From NCBI GenBank assembly GCA_907163375.1, contig CAJQUW010003636.1:186001-250000 (forward strand): DNA of 64,000 bases, read 5' to 3'. Of the stretch, positions 28,632 to 40,664 are shown piece by piece (positions within the stretch are counted from its first letter, which is position 1; each line of letters begins with the position of its first letter). The stretch is from Prostheceraeus crozeri. Its lineage: Eukaryota; Platyhelminthes; Polycladida; Euryleptidae. Under the pieces are notes generated by a model. That model made no database searches and was not told the origin of the DNA. It saw nothing but the letters and a program-made list of their open reading frames with translations. Made by a program: the position numbers and the translations under genes.

Positions 28632-29392
28632 TTCGAAATATTTCAAATATTTTGAAGAGTTTTCGGTACTTATAGGTTATCTCCCCCCCCCCAAATTTTC
28701 AAATTTATCTAAAATCTGCAAAAATCAATCAAATCGTCACCAAACTTCAGGTAAACGTATTTAAGTATATTTTCTACCCACACGCAAAATTTTATGCAAA
28801 TCGGACAAGTTCTTTTTGTATGAGAGACGATCATGTGAAGTGTAGCGAAGTCAACAGCTTGATCTGATTTTGTCTGTTCGACGCATTATTGTTACTCGCA
28901 CAGAATTAAATATTTTGTTTATCTGCTTCGAAGCGCGCGCAGATGAATCTAATTCTGTGGTTACTCATGTGTGCATTGTTCTCTCTCCCTCTTCGTCTCA
29001 TCCACTGTTAATTGAAGTCTTCCCATGACCACTACCTTGCCACACCTTTATTAAGCCAAGCATATTGATATAAGGGATGTGGCCTGGTCATCATCACCTC
29101 ACGAGTTGTCGGGAAATGACTTTGTTAACCTCAAATGCTTTCTGCTCAGACGGTGAGGTCATGAGAAGTCAAATCAAACTGCCGACATCGCTGTATTTCA
29201 AGTTATCGCTCCTAATTCAAAAAGTACTTGTTCGATTTGTCTAAATTTTTGCACGTGGGTAGAGAATAACCTTACTTACTTGTGCTTGAAGTTTTGTGAC
29301 GATTGATTCATTTCTACGGATTTCAGACAAATTTGAAAACGTGGGTTGGGGAGATAACCCATAAGTACCGAGTTTTCAATATATTTCGAGAC
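28632..29392. mobile_element. Foldback-like element with about 235-bp diverged inverted arms
   Basis: The left arm at 28632-28862 and right arm at 29157-29392 are inverted copies, roughly 70 to 75 percent alike. Shared words include CGGTACTTAT-GGTTATCTCCCC and TTCTACCCAC-GCAAAATTT. The interior is unique except for the micro-element at 28899-28959. No coding capacity. Confidence 0.65.
28899..28959. mobile_element. 61-bp micro-element made of the two MITE termini only
   Basis: It begins CACAGAATTAAATATTTTG and ends CAGATGAATCTAATTCTGTG, the same termini as 182-1201 and 3512-27831, joined by only a few bases. Flanks are GTTACTCG (28891-28898) and GTTACTCA (28960-28967), an 8-bp target duplication with one mismatch. 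So a copy of almost nothing but the ends was mobilised. Confidence 0.85.
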
Positions 29393-29399
29393 CTTAAAA

Positions 29400-30109
29400 T
29401 AAATAATTATTTTTTACTGGATTCATTTTTTCCAGAACCCTGCTGATAGCCAACCTCGGATAAGCTTACAGACTGGCCATCTAATTAAACCTTGCTTCCT
29501 GTGCAACGTCTCCCAGGTTGCGGCTGATTTCCATGGTACATCTTGGGTAAAAAAAAAAACGGATAGTAAATAAAGTCGATGACAAACGACTTTCGCCAAT
29601 GGCAATGAAAGGTAGCAATTCGCAAGATAAGTTATCTTGCCCTCTTTATTTATTATTGCAGTCGAATGAATGGGATAGATGTGTTGTTTTATCAATTTAA
29701 TACACTTTGCTATAAAATTTTGAAAAATGGACTTGCGTTCCTCTGCATCTTTGTAGTGGTAACAATGGCTATTAGCACATGAATGCGTTTTTAGCAGCAA
29801 TTCTGTGATAAAACACGGGTATATGTAGCACGCATGATGTAGTTCGATCGAAGAATGAAAAACTGAAATTTCTTTACTTTAAAATTAATCATCAAGACGC
29901 AGATTTTATTCATTTTCATTTTGTAGGAGCTCACCCATTTAAGGCCGACTATATACATATCGGCAAATTTTCTATAATAACGATGGCAAGTATTTCAGAA
30001 TGTTATGATTAAGAATAATCTATGATGACCAGTGCACTAAAATAACCATTTCTTAGAAATTAAAGTCGTAACGATTTCGTTACAACGATGGCGTCATATG
30101 ATGTCAAAA
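29400..30109. other. Unassigned host DNA
   Basis: The minus frame at 29423-29800 (125 codons) has no recognisable motif. It contains a Trp-rich end but no flanking splice logic that I trust. Nothing else seen. Confidence 0.35.
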
Positions 30110-30560
30110 TATACAAAAGCATGTTTTTTTAATGTAGCCTATTAATTGATCCAACAATTCCTGCCGAAGTAATGTGTCATCATAAAAGCTCTCCATCACA
30201 TTTCCGAGGCATTTGTCGAAACTGTGAATTAGCAAATTTAATCAAAGGTCTGCCTTATGCTACTTGTCGTTGCTGTTTGCTGTGAAATCGTTATCGTTGA
30301 AATGAGAACAAGTTTTTATATTTCGAAGTTCATATCGAGAAATTGATTCTCTTTCTGCATCGACTCCAAAGTCATGGTAGAGTTGAAGACGCCTCGGTAA
30401 TTCGGAATGTCCACACAAGTAAAGAACACCAAGAAATGAACGCATTTGATATTGTTCAGCATTACGTAGGCCTAAACAATTCTTTTGTCCCGGGTAGCCA
30501 TTGGTTTCTGCTACTAATTTCGATGAAACCATCAGCATGCGCATCAGGTATCATAAGGAT
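30110..30560 (-). pseudogene. piggyBac-type transposase relic (N-terminal DDE region)
   Basis: The minus strand gives VAETNGYPGQKN, SFLGVLYLCGHSELPRRLQL and SRYELRNIKTCSHFNDND. These match the piggyBac/PGBD order: ETN.Y, then F.G.L...G...LPRR, then M.R..F..I...LHF.DN. After NDK the frame meets stops while homologous residues continue to about 30130. Both catalytic ends and any TTAA-bounded termini are missing. This is an old fragment. Confidence 0.7.
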
Positions 30561-30924
30561 TCTTGCCTTGAAATGCATCCAGTGTCCTATTTGCGAAGAA
30601 GAGAATCACCGATATTTGCCATTTTATTGACTACTTTTTCTGTTTACTGAAATGATCATTCAAATCATCTTTCGTTGCAATCTCACACTGCCCTACGATG
30701 TTACTAACCTCTGAGACATCGTTTGAGACACATATACTCTTCTTGAACTCATCATCGTCTCATAACTCTGATGAAACATTTACTTCTGGAGGTTTTGTGG
30801 CAACAGTCATATGCCTTCATCGTCGGTATTAGGCCTATTGCATATTTCAATTGATAGTAAACCACAGCATGGGCGTTGTCTTCAGATAGCTACACAGGTT
30901 GATTTAATCAAGTTTAGCCTTTAT

Positions 30925-31127
30925 ATCTTCATTTTTCAAGCAAAAAGTGAAAGCACTCCCTCTTTTTTATAGTCGTCTATTGGTCTGTTAGTAAAGGTTA
31001 GCATCGTCCTGCAAGGACTTGTTCACAGGTTTGACAAAGCGTTATTTATTTTAACCTTTACCAACAGACCAATAGACGACTATAAAAAAGAGGGAGTGCT
31101 TTCACTTTTTGCTTGAAAAATGAAGAT
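30925..31127. repeat. Near-perfect 76-bp inverted repeat with 51-bp loop
   Basis: Arms 30925-31000 and 31052-31127 pair with one mismatch (TGTTAGTAAAGG against TGTTGGTAAAGG). No coding capacity. Such symmetry is typical of a young MITE or of a hairpin locus for small RNAs. Flanking target duplication is not obvious. Confidence 0.9.
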
Positions 31128-31199
31128 AATTTATCACCTCCCGTGCATCGTCATCAACCATTAGCCTTTATAGATATTTTAATATTGAAAGATGCATAA

Positions 31200-31445
31200 T
31201 AGTCAATTGCTTCAGGAAAACTCTCCACCTGTATCAGACGTTGTTAGATCATTCGGCAAACGTTTCAACAGCAGATTTAAAACCAGACAAAAAAATATGA
31301 GAACACATCATGGAATCTGTTCCGCGTACGTCAGTATTGTCTTGTCTGGCAGTGATCTAGGTGAGCTGTAAGCCACTGAAACGCTTGCCGAATAATATAA
31401 CATCGTCTGATACAGTTGGAGAGTTTTCCTGAAGCAATTAACTAT
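31200..31445. repeat. Second inverted repeat, 68-bp arms
   Basis: Arms 31200-31267 and 31378-31445 match at 62 of 68 positions (TTGCTTCAGGAAAACTCTCC in both). The 110-bp centre is unique. It follows the previous hairpin by 72 bases. Confidence 0.88.
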
Positions 31446-31447
31446 TA

Positions 31448-31570
31448 CCGTATTTCTTTGAATATGAGACGCCCTTGAATAAGGGACGCCTCGAATAAGA
31501 GACGCATCCGTGAGAGGAAAAAAAATTTAATAAGAGACGCCCTTGAATAAAAGACGCATGTACAAAAAAT
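31448..31570 (+). repeat. Degenerate minisatellite of GAATAAGAGACGCC units
   Basis: It starts CCGTATTTCTTTGAATATGA and repeats AATAAGRGACGCC four or five times. The CCGTATTT...GAATAAG start resembles a dispersed repeat seen in many animal genomes (recall only). Confidence 0.6.
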
Positions 31571-32159
31571 AGACTGCTATAGACATATTACATGCAGGCT
31601 ATTGTAATGTGGTAGCTACATCCGCCTGAGCGATTATTAGGCCTACTTATCTTAGTAAAATAAGTCAGTCTACTAGTAAATACCGGGTATCATGACCAAT
31701 ATGGCACAATATATAAGGCTTCCTGTTGTTGTACATGCAGTACATGCATGTTGTACATACGTACATGCAGGCCTACATAAGGTTGCTTCATCTACCATTT
31801 AAGGAGGCATTATACGGTAGCTTCCTTTGCATTTGGAGTCATGTACCGGTCAGCAACTTTTGCTGTAAATACTACTTGATTATCGGTATTTTCGTTTCGG
31901 TAAATTCAGATCTAGTCTACATGTATAGTGGCCAACATGTACTGGTATATGAATGTATTAGATGAGTCTAGAAGACATGCTACTACATTTTCGTTCAACA
32001 ATCATTGACCATCTTCATACGGACTGATCACGAATTCAAAATTCACATTGGTATGGTATACAATGCCTTTCAAAAAGTATGCGAAATATCACAAGATAAA
32101 AGCATCTAAGAAATATGAAATGCGACAGGTAGTATTGGGCTCTGCTCAGCTCATGTTGT
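31571..32159. other. Unassigned host DNA
   Basis: Some short GTACATG-rich sequence around 31720-31770; otherwise nothing recognised. Confidence 0.35.
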
Positions 32160-32640
32160 CATAGCCCAAGTTGGGCCGTCGACCTTTCAGGGCGTGGTTA
32201 TGCATCGCTTGAATTCCATTCTGCCACTTGATGATATTGTTCACCCACTCGATTCTCGATGTCGTCTTCTCCCTTCCGCTTCTCTTCCAGTGTCCGTGTC
32301 TTCCTATTTTCCACTTCTGCTAGCATACCTTGCTCTTCTCTTAGTCCAACATGTTCTCTCTCCCATTCGTTGGTTTTTATTTGCGTCCGACGTATTCTGA
32401 GCACTCTTCTCACAGCCACATCTCGAAAACCTTAACCATATTCTCATCTTGTTTCCTTAAGGTCCAACTTTCACAGGCATAAAGGGCGACGCTCCAAACA
32501 GGGATTTTGGCAAATCTTACTTTGAGCTTCATACTTAGCTCTTTTGACTTCCAAGTCTCAACCAAATCCCAGTATTGGACTACATTTTGCCAATAGCAAT
32601 TACTGTAGAAATTGACCAACATTACTCAGAAGTCATGTTC
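32160..32640 (-). pseudogene. LINE ORF2 C-terminal relic
   Basis: Minus frames give IPVWSVALYACESWTLRK, the LYGCE.WTL signature of RTE/CR1-like LINE proteins, followed by FEMW and then, in shifted frames, the basic GRRPN-like tail near 32170. It is 5'-truncated and interrupted several times. It represents the same protein region as the relics at 1346-2030 and 35200-36150. Confidence 0.7.
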
Positions 32641-32649
32641 GTTTCATTC

Positions 32650-33639
32650 ATTGTATAAGATGCAGGCCAACAAACATCATTCACTGGGTGTGTCGGAAAA
32701 AAGTTTGATAAATCTACATTTGATCGTGATTATTCTATTTATACATGCACCACATTCAATTCAATTATCTATTCTTTGCATTTTCCTATTCCGTAAGATG
32801 GTAGATTTCATAAAGCGACAGATTTTTCTATTTTGGATATAATTTTCCAGTATTATATTTCGGACGCAATCTACAATGGCAGCTCCTAGATTCGCCTCAG
32901 AATAAATTTTAGAACCATTGAAATGAATATTTTATTTCTATTAGGACTGTGCGCGGTGCACCGGTGTAGCTAGCGCACAGCCCAAAATTTCGCGGCATCT
33001 CTTTCATGGTTTGTACGAGTTTTGTGATGAAATTCCGTCAATTTCCTATTGAGCGTTATACGATCAGACCTGATTAACATGAAATACTGTTTTGATGCAA
33101 TGAAATAGTAAGCATTTTTTCATGAAATTCTGTAAGTGAGCCAATTCGGACTACTACCATACCTGCTACCTACTGCCATAGATGGACACTCATAGGGGTC
33201 ATTGTGCACATCGCATCAGTTTAAATCATTTCGATTCATGCTGAGCTGTTGAACTTTAAAACTTCCGATTGCAAACAATAGATCATCAGTCAGTAGTTCA
33301 ATGTCAAGTTTTAATTCAATACCACGTACACGTAGGTGCATCGTTAACAAGAGTTACACTGTTTTGTAGATATATGCATGTTTTCCTAGTTTTATGGATG
33401 CATTAAATCTACTGGTACTGGTTGATTAAACGCCGAATCTCCTTCTTTAATGACATATAGAAGAGTGGAATAAATGCTCAGAATTTACGAATATCAAAGC
33501 CTATGTGTTCTCCGAGCCGAAGGCTTTTGATGCGAGTTCATAGATCTCCATAAAATCAGTGAGACATAGAGTATTTATACCTCACGATTCCACAGCTATG
33601 CATCGTCCGGTTTTATAGATACGAGCCGCATGTGTATTT
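32650..33639. other. Unassigned host DNA
   Basis: A small GC-rich palindrome lies near 32945-32985 (TGTGCGC ... GCGCACA). No gene recognised. Confidence 0.35.
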
Positions 33640-34508
33640 GCTTTGCTAATAGTGAACCTCTACAAAGTGAATCTCTCCTCATAGTGAACTAAATTTTCGA
33701 TCCTATCAAAAATGGTAGCTATACTTTGCGCTTGTTACGTATCTCTACATAGTGAATAATCTCTTCATAATGATTACATTATTTACTCCCTTTGTTGTCT
33801 CATCCTCAACATAACGAATATTTTGCATCAAGTATGCATTGATCTTTAATTATATTTTGTAATTTATACCCATCCCATGCATGCGTACTATGAGGTGAGT
33901 AGTTCGATGATATAACTATTACTCCAAAGTTTCCTAAGTTATTTACGTCTATGAGTCTACAATCTAAATTTAGATGCAAATCAATGGTTAATGTAGCGTA
34001 GCACTTTCAAGTTTACGTGCCTTTTAAGTGCGCTGTTTTGCGTTTTCAATTGTACCGACTGCTGAGTCAGATCAGGGAATTCCACAGAAAGGAATTCCCT
34101 GACATGGTTGATCAAAAAGCTTTTCATAGAGAAAACATGATTGCTTCTGTTTACGAGCGACGTACTGTACAGACTCGCAGTGACAGTTATTGCCATCGTT
34201 CGTATATAGCTTATACTGTAGGCAATGCTGATTATTTTATAGTAGCTACATGTTGCATCTTGAGTTTACATTATCATTATAACATTGTGATAAGGTACAG
34301 TATTACTAGTGGCAATTACCCCTATATAAATTTATTTTCTAAATACATGTATAGTTTCAATTATTTTGAATGATTGTTTTGACTTTATATGCTTACTTTG
34401 AAAGCAATATTACATCAAATTTTAGAAAACCTATATATTGTGAACTCTCCTCATAGTGAATTTTTTTATCTGGTCCCTTGAAAGTCACTATGTATAGATT
34501 TGACTGTA
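33640..34508. mobile_element. Possible Tc1/pogo-like non-autonomous remnant
   Basis: The right edge reads CACTATGTATAGATTTGACTG followed by TA at 34507, like the reverse of CAGTCAAA-type termini of pogo/Tigger elements. CTCCTCATAGTGAA occurs at about 33676 and 34446 in the same orientation, with several CATAGTGAA variants near by. No convincing left end. A perfect 12-bp stem (TCAGGGAATTCC) lies at 34073-34103. Confidence 0.35.
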
Positions 34509-35199
34509 GATTAAACGCTCAAAATCTGTTGCAGATTACTGACGTATCTCTAGAGAAGAGTGAAATTAATATCAGGAGTAGGCACTGAATACATGATTAT
34601 TAATCGCATTTACATTGGGAAAATGATACTTCAGCTGAAATTAACTTACCGATCTGATTGAAGTTGGAACAGCTGTGCACGCAAGCACACGATTCACTAC
34701 GCCGATTGCTAACTTACTGTGAAGTTGACATCAACATGGCCTTATCTAGAGTGACGTGTAAATACTGGTATTTATAGATTTATGCATCATCATCATCAAT
34801 CTGATCTATAGATGACTTAATCATCAAAAACGAAAACTGCAAGATGCGCTCCTTCATTTGTACTGTGTTCCCAATAACATCTCAGGTAGAGCGACGTTTT
34901 CGCATTTTTGTTGTAACTCATTCTTTATTTGCGGTGTAATGAGTTCACCGAAATTGTGAAAAAAATAGAATAGATTGAATTAAATCAGGGCCCCGGACTC
35001 AGTCAATTTCTCGAACGACTCTGGTCTCTAACCAAGTCCAATGTACAGTGATACAAAGATTTAAAGCATAATTGCAATTATCTTGCAGTCTGTTATCCAA
35101 CAGACTAGAATCTTGCTATTTACAAAGGTGCAGAGGTACTAATGCCTCAGGGTAAGAATCAGCGAACCAAATTTCGATCGTCGCGTATAAAAGCAATTA
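34509..35199. other. Unassigned host DNA
   Basis: No supported feature. Confidence 0.35.
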
Positions 35200-36150
35200 T
35201 TGCCTTGCATGTTCTCACCCTCATTGCTGAGTGTCGGGGACCATGGAAACGTGCACGAGTGGAACCACCGACTCTTCGACATAGCGGCACATTCCTACAA
35301 TGGTCATTAACCGGCGTTGTAAGTCTCTTGCCTGTTCTTCAGCCGCGGTGATTCGTCCATCGAGTATGTGAGTACTGATGTTCCTTGCCCTGATCACGTG
35401 GCCACAGTGACACTGTTTCCGTTTTCGTGCGATCATTGCCGACTCCCACTGATGAGTCTCCGGCATTCGCTGACACGATTATTTTGTCCACCTGTGCTAG
35501 GTCATTTCAAACGACTGGAATTTGCTGATGCTGCTCGCCTTTAATGTCCAGGCCTCGCAACCGGCCACACCAAAATCTTCATCTTGACATTCTTGCGCAG
35601 AGATTAGTACTTCCTCGCGTTGCTGAGAGATTCTAGAGCGAAGTCCAGGTTTCCTGGTCCGAGTCTCCCGTGCGTTCTGCAGGAAACCCAAGTACCTGAA
35701 TCTTTGCACTTGCTCCGAAATGACATCGTATCCAGGGATGCGGAGTTGGAGTCGGAGTCCTATCAAAATGATAGGACTCCGCATCCCTGATCGTATCTCA
35801 GCTGTTCATTTGTCACCTTCGCTATTCTCGTGATGACCTCAAAATACGCCTCACTTGTGGCCTCTCGTCCTCAAACTCCTGAAGAACGGTCGCGGAAGAA
35901 GCTATTAGGACGATGGTGTCTGCGGATCGAAGCCGCTGATGTACGGTCTGACCGATTCGAGTTCGTCAGCTGACTGTCTCATGACGTCTTCTGAATAGAA
36001 GTTGAAGAACATCGGCGAGATTAGACATACCAGTCATAGGATGATCCAATCTGACAACTCGTTCTCCACTCTGACAGTCGCCTGGTGTTTGTTGCAGAGA
36101 TGCGGACTCAAGGTGGCAATTATATCAGCCTTAGTTCTGTTAACCTACAT
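35200..36150 (-). pseudogene. LINE reverse transcriptase relic, interrupted by a micro-hAT
   Basis: Minus frames show GCEAWTLKASSISKFQSFEMT (split here: GCEAWTLKA then SKFQSFEMT), HVIRARNISTHILDGRI and, nearer 36000, RT-domain residues in broken frames. The order and the W.TLKA..I.K..SFEM signature belong to RTE/CR1-like ORF2 C-termini. At least three interruptions. A 57-bp element with a perfect 8-bp duplication sits inside at 35733-35789. Confidence 0.7.
35733..35789. mobile_element. 57-bp micro-hAT with perfect 8-bp target duplication
   Basis: It runs from CAGGGATGCGGAGT to ACTCCGCATCCCTG, almost wholly palindromic. ATCGTATC stands directly on both sides (35725-35732 and 35790-35797). CAGGGATG ends and an 8-bp duplication are standard hAT features. 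It interrupts the LINE relic. Confidence 0.93.
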
Positions 36151-36964
36151 CATAGATCATTGTAGGCTTACCTGAGCCTGATTTTAGTGATTATTGCTGT
36201 ATCAAATCAATCATTTTCTATAAAAGTTTACCAACTTTTCACATCACTTGTGCTTTACACGGTTTTTCTCGTCTCTATCAGGCACGAAAATCCCCCATCC
36301 TTCTCCAAAAAATATGAGTACACCTTCGATTTTAATATGCACTTTCGAGGAGCCATCACACATGATTGACGTTAGGGTAAGAGGTAATGTTCTCAAGCAT
36401 GCTAATACTTCACTTTTGTCTCTGGTGTGTATGTGCGATCGAGGCTAGGAAGGCTTGTCTTCTCTACCAAATCACCGAGTGAAAAGACAATCCTTTTTCA
36501 CTATCACGGTTCATTGCCTCAACTATGACAAGCTTTGCATGTACTGCTGTCTCTGTACTTTTGTTTGACGGAGAAAGTTGACATCAAGGCAGTGACAGCT
36601 ATGCACGAGAATTATATTTCGGGTCTAGTTATAGGCCGGAGTCATCATTTGATAAGACCACGACTCCAGCAAAAATGATAGGACTCCGGGACTTCGACTC
36701 CACATCCCTGGTTTGTTGTACAGGTTCTCAAGCAGTTTTCCTATGGCACCCATTTTTTTAAGACTTTCTACCGTTTAATGATTGCAAAAACAATTTGCCA
36801 TGCTAACCATAAAGATAGAATATTTTTATTTTCGCAGAGCAAAAAATTTAACTTTATTGAAAACATAAGTTATGATGAAAATGTTGCAGGATGTCAACCA
36901 GTAACATAATTTTGCGGTCAAACAGTATGATAAGCAGTATTAATTGAAGCAAAAGTTAATATTT
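36151..36964. other. Unassigned host DNA with a second CAGGGATG-type end
   Basis: Around 36640-36714 there is GGAGTC...ATGATAGGACTCC...ACTCCACATCCCTG. It ends in CCCTG at 36714 and clearly relates to the micro-hAT at 35733, but its left terminus is unclear. Nothing else is recognised. Confidence 0.5.
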
Positions 36965-37140
36965 GATAACTCTATTTCTTCTGCTTCCACGAAAACTGCA
37001 AGTCTTTTGGGCATAATGATGCACAACTTGAGCACAGTATTCTGAGGCGCTTTCTTTGCACCACTGTCTTGATGGTCTGGATGCATTGACCTTCTTCAGG
37101 ATGGCCCAGCAGTTCTCTATTGGATTAAAATCTTAAGAAT
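36965..37140 (-). pseudogene. Tc1/mariner transposase C-terminal relic
   Basis: The minus strand reads DFNPIENCWAILKKVNASR, then QWCKESASEYCAQVV. This is the DLNPIEN.W..LK box of Tc1/mariner DDE transposases, containing the third catalytic position, followed by its helical tail. Upstream homology fades within 150 bases and stops intervene. No terminal repeats found. Confidence 0.7.
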
Positions 37141-40100
37141 TGTAAAGACCACGGATTGAAGGCAGTTGCCTTGAAAATTGAGCCATGTCCTAAGCCAAAG
37201 CTTCTATATCAAATAAAATTTTAACCTTGAAGAATGATTATCATTAATGGCTGTCAGTCTACAGCCAGTAATGCCACAAAAATAAGTCATTTATATGGCC
37301 AGCATAGCAAGTTGCTGAGTTTTAATGATGGACTGTTCTTGAAAAGATTCTTTCTTCTTGAGATTTGGTTTTATGAGACGAAATGCTCTTCTAACCGAGT
37401 CATCTTTTTCAAGGAGATGAAATTAATCAGACGTCTGATACAAAAGCTATACGAGCCAAAGTGCAAAATATGACATATTGTCGGCCTTTTTCATACAAGC
37501 GTGCCGAATTTCTCTATTGATTACGAATCGTCATCACGATAGCGCAAACGCTACTTGAGAGAAGTCAAATATTTCTCTAATATTCTCCAGAATCCTTTAT
37601 AATGCTAATTTGTTTGTACTACGCTGCATCGTGCATTTTATTGATATATTGGTCATGATAACATAATATGACAATGATGACAAGTTCAGATGGACTAGGA
37701 TTTAGCCACCGAGTCCGCAACCATGTATTGTGATCCTAAAGTTATTGCTATGACTACGTACTGATGCGTTTTGTCAATCTAATTCTCTTTTTGTGTTTGA
37801 TAGGAATTCTGATGAGATAATCAACCAACTTGATATCTCAATCTTGTCTGTCAATCAAGAAGCAACATTATTGATCCAATATTTCATCAAAAAATATTTG
37901 ATTTTAAATTAGACAATTCGTGGTCAGCATGACACCTCACGGACATCTTAGCAATTACTGAGTTCTATGCGGCCGATTATATATGCGTGGTCTTAGAACT
38001 TGCTTATTACTCGCCATAGCGTGATTTCCTAGTGCTGTGATGAAGTCCAATGTAGCATTTCAAAATTTGGCAGGTCCGCCTCAGCAATTTGTTTCAAAGC
38101 TCTGATCGCCGAAATGAATATTTGCTTCCTCCTGTTGCACGAATTTATAAGCCTTCGATTTTATCCGAATAGGCTTCATAGACGCAAGGAATACATTTGA
38201 ATGGAAATATTCAACAGATGCTGCAAACAGACATCAGATATGTTGCGTCGAAAATGGTTTCTACAATGCTATTGGCCGGGAAAATAGAGATGCATTAATA
38301 AGCGTCATCCAATAATGCCCTCCAAATTCATTTCATCTACATCGGATACGAACAAAACACAAGTGATCCAAAATTATTTTTATTCCAGTAAAATATTTAT
38401 AAACTCGAAGACAGTGCATTCAAGTTGACGTAAGAATACATCATTAGGTTTTGAGATTCATTATGAGATTTTAAGACAAACTACACAAAAACTTCTATGC
38501 GCGTGTTGGGGTGTAGATGGATTCGATTGGTGTGTGGAAGGTCTTCATCATATTCGATGTCGCAGATTGAAAGAAATCAAACAACCATAGTCATTGTTGA
38601 AAATCTGAAGCTTTAATCAATTTCAAAGCTTTCAAAAAGAATGTTGATTGTTTGTAAAACTACGGAAAGTGCGATATTTAACATTCTCGGGATCTCAAAA
38701 CCAAATGAAGTTCAAAAGAGATCAAAAAAAAAATTGGATTGCTCTGAACACCTCAATGTTTCACATACATCTCGTTGATACTGAAATGTTTTGCCTTCAA
38801 ACCTGAAGACACGATATACTGTTTGGTCTATCTTCATTGAACTCTCAGAAAATCGTGGAACGTCAATTTTTCAGTGAATTTCAGAAAATTAAAGACTTAG
38901 ATGTTAAATCAATTGATATATTAAACTTCTCATTTTCGAATATTTTTCATCCAATTCTGACTACGCAGGTATCAGTTGCTTTCTTGACCATTTGTTTTAG
39001 ACAGCATAATGAACTTTTTATTGGATTTTGAGTTCTTCAAAATCATTTAGATGCAACAAACAATATCTAACGACTACATCTGACCAATGTCCTTGTGTAA
39101 TAAAGCAAATCGATAGTAATGTTTATAATGAAAAATAGATATGGTTATTGAATTGTTTTCTTATGAAAAGCTGAGTGATTGAAAAGCTGTGTATTAAATC
39201 AATTACGAGGTTCAAGTTTCCAAGGACATCAATTTACAAGATCACTCGCTCAAAAATTTGATGAAATATGAATAAAGATAATCTAAAAATATACGTGACG
39301 ATTGAGTAAATCTACATACATGTATAAGTTTTGCTCATCTTAGGATAAGATGTAAACCTATGAACGTATTTTGGCAGCTATTTCTCATATACTCTTTCGT
39401 TAAAATTCCATTTGTAATTCATTATTCGACTTCCCACGATTTAATGAGATGTAATTTGTCCAAGAAACAGAAGCAGCTTCCACAAGAAACGAGGATCGAA
39501 GTTTTCTGTCTCATATACTGTCATGCTATCCAAGATGATCGTCTGCAAAGGTTGGCACTAGTTAAAGTCTATTTTAGATAATGAGAAAACGTCTTTTCAA
39601 ATCAACTGAGTGATTATTGCACTTTAGGCAACATGCACATGATCGACCGATTTCCGGTGACAGTTAGATAAGCGTCTGCTCCCAATGTTCGTCAGGAATT
39701 CATACGTGATCAAACATTTTTCAACATGTCTAAATGCACATGATCACCTTCACGAAAATTGCATCATTGGAACCAATAGTCTATCTGTCATCCAATAATG
39801 ATTCATTTGATATAAACAGCCGCTATCTCATTATCTAAAACGATCTTCCTGCATCGTCGAACATTCGTCCTTTCAGCAGTTCCAACTTTATCTCAAAATG
39901 GCTTAAATCTGGACAAACAAAATCACATATTTTGGAATTTCCAGTCGAATTGCGAGTGGCAAGTTCAAAGTCGCGGATCACGTCTATTTTGGATTGTAGT
40001 AGGTTTCGATCATCAATTTGCTTGATCTAGCCATGAACTTGAAGAATCCCACGCGTGTGGATAATATGCAAATTGTGTCGTGTTCTACTTCAAATTCTCA

Positions 40101-40439
40101 AAAATTTCGAGTCTGACTCTGACGGATTATTGGAGCCTCTTATAATGTGAAAATTGAGATGAGTCTCAGCTTCTTTAAGTTCTTCACTTTTCCTATTTTC
40201 ACGGAAATAATCTTATTACTTCATTTCTACGATATCAAATTTCAAATTTCAGTCATCAGTGTAACAGAATGTAAATGATATTTAACGGAGATGGCTATCA
40301 GGATAGCTAACATTTTGAAATCAGTAAAATAAATAAATGAACTTTCTTGATACTCGGCCGAGTTGTTATTCATCTCAATATCATTCTTTTTGTGCTGAGT
40401 GTTTAGCAAGATTGCTGAGTGTACCTATTTTAAACGTTT
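37141..40439. other. Long stretch without recognised features
   Basis: The longest frames (37234-37473, 38837-39031, 39360-39581) lack motifs and splice context. I see no paired repeats of size. Confidence 0.35.
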
Positions 40440-40525
40440 CAGGTTTCACCCGACCAAGGTTTGAACCAAGGTCTCCCGGACGCAGAGGTCACAAGGCCAC
40501 AGCGTCGAGTAACTGCAGTGACAAC
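40440..40525 (-). mobile_element. tRNA-derived SINE head, decayed
   Basis: On the minus strand the sequence runs GTGGCCTTGTGACCTCTGCG, then GGGAGACC, then TTGGTTCAAACCTTGG. GGTTCAAACC (40458-40467) is a clear box B, and the G-TGGCC-TAG-like segment sits where box A belongs. The cloverleaf is not intact, so this is not a functional tRNA. Confidence 0.5.
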
Positions 40526-40664
40526 CAATAATAAGCTAGACGCATGATTTCGACATCTCCATGGATAGCATGAAATAATTCTCAGAAAGCTTCCGTCTCG
40601 TTACCAGCACAAGCTGCACCTGACAGTAGGACTAAACTTTAAGAATTAAGACTTAAGATTAATT

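Noticed and set aside
40440-40525. A true tRNA gene
   Set aside because: Box B is good but the acceptor stem and anticodon arm do not fold; better explained as the head of a SINE.
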